NCBI RefSeq assembly: GCF_001578105.1
Contig: NZ_CP014275.1
Location: forward strand, 3,848,501 to 3,912,500
Direction of reading: 5' to 3'
DNA: 64,000 bases
Source: Martelella sp. AD-3
Lineage (GTDB): Bacteria > Pseudomonadota > Alphaproteobacteria > Rhizobiales > Rhizobiaceae
Part shown: positions 63,516-64,000 of the stretch, piece by piece
Layout: the number at the start of each line of letters is the position of its first letter
How positions within the stretch are numbered: the stretch's first letter is position 1
Program-made: the position numbers and the translations under genes
Notes under the pieces: model-generated
What the model saw: only the letters and a program-made list of their open reading frames with translations
What the model was told of the DNA's origin: nothing
The model's database searches: none

Positions 63516-63791
63516 AATCCCTCCGGCCGCCGTTTGCGTTCCATTAACAGAACAGACCTTCCGGAAGTCCAGAGCGTTTTGCGCCGATCAAGCCATCGTG
63601 ACGCAACCCCGCTTCCGCTTCTCGGGAACTTGATTCAATCCCATGTTTGGAATGCGATATGGATCGAATGAACTGTCCAGCGTTCATGCACCATGACTAC
63701 CCGAGCCGCACCTTCCGGCTCCTGTCGCGGCTCAGGAGAACAACGTTTCCGGATTGCGGGGCCGAGGCCGCCACGACCAGAGATCTCACCC

Positions 63792-64000
63792 ATGACTGGA
63801 TATTCAAAGATGTCTGATGATCATAACCAACCGCGCCCGCAAAAACCCAGCACAGCTTCGGGAACCCGCCTGTCGCGCTTCGCGCCTGTCGGCATTATTG
63901 TGCTGGGGCTGGCGCTCGGCTATGCCCTCGGCTTGCAGAATTATCTGAACCTTGGGTTTCTTGCCGAACAACGGCAGGTGTTGCGGGCCTATGTGGATGC
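63792..64000 (+). CDS. TVP38/TMEM64 family membrane protein (3' end outside window)
   Basis: Only about the first 69 codons are present. After a polar N-terminus (DDHNQPRPQKPS) a hydrophobic helix (GIIVLGLALGYALGLQNYL) is followed by NLGFLAEQRQVLRAYVD. That pattern is typical of the start of TVP38/TMEM64 proteins, DedA-like membrane proteins that in many bacteria sit next to or fuse with MerA-like flavoproteins. The start is either the ATG used here or an in-frame ATG at 63810; neither has a strong ribosome site. The family call is based on the short visible sequence and the context. Confidence 0.7.
   Translation, partial: MTGYSKMSDDHNQPRPQKPSTASGTRLSRFAPVGIIVLGLALGYALGLQNYLNLGFLAEQRQVLRAYVD

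Noticed and set aside
63625..63648. GGAAC then GTTT as an ECF promoter for the TVP38 gene
   Set aside because: The spacer is 15 bases, shorter than the usual 16-17, and the -10 box fits poorly. A similar GGAAC at about 60692 is equally weak. Kept only as a possibility.

Overview
The window is about 62% G+C with strong Shine-Dalgarno sequences. Its gene families (pcaIJF and pobA, IalB, SapC, CouO-type amidohydrolase, SorC-regulated sugar operons, and a palindromic intergenic element common in rhizobia) point to an alphaproteobacterium of the Rhizobiales (Hyphomicrobiales), probably Rhizobiaceae-like. The genus cannot be fixed from the sequence alone. No rRNA, tRNA, CRISPR array or insertion sequence was seen.

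Region 1 (1-1445) is the 3' two thirds of a YicI-type family 31 alpha-xylosidase, closed by a clear terminator. Region 2 (about 1560-29960) is a 28 kb surface-protein locus with three very large type V autotransporters built from repeated beta-helix modules. AT1 (+, 1719 aa) and AT2 (-, 4010 aa) are convergent. AT3 (-, about 2.7 kb of codons) is broken by one extra base in a six-base homopolymer. AT3 is a mosaic: its first 1.2 kb is a near-identical inverted copy of the start of AT1, and its last 1.1 kb is a near-identical direct copy of the end of AT2. A two-gene SapC/IalB operon lies between AT2 and AT3. All three autotransporters start behind strikingly AT-rich leaders.

Region 3 (30356-45560) is an aromatic catabolism island. 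A feruloyl/coumaroyl-CoA synthetase, a crotonase, a short-chain dehydrogenase and a CouO-like amidohydrolase form the CoA-dependent beta-oxidative deacetylation route from hydroxycinnamates to 4-hydroxybenzoate-type acids. PobA makes protocatechuate, and PcaIJ plus PcaF finish the beta-ketoadipate pathway. A TRAP transporter, an acyl-CoA dehydrogenase, and MarR, IclR and AraC regulators complete the set. The ring-cleavage genes (pcaGHBCD) are not in the window.

Region 4 (45836-60140) is a carbohydrate or polyol regulon: a split transketolase, two unusual medium-chain dehydrogenases, a BisC-like molybdoenzyme, a ribose-type ABC importer, an FGGY kinase, an AraD/UlaF-like epimerase or aldolase and a SorC regulator. 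Two nearly identical operator-like inverted repeats sit in its two divergent promoter regions, which suggests a single regulon. Region 5 (60731-64000) holds a FAD/disulphide oxidoreductase, a CDP-alcohol phosphatidyltransferase, an ECF sigma factor and the start of a TVP38/TMEM64 membrane protein.
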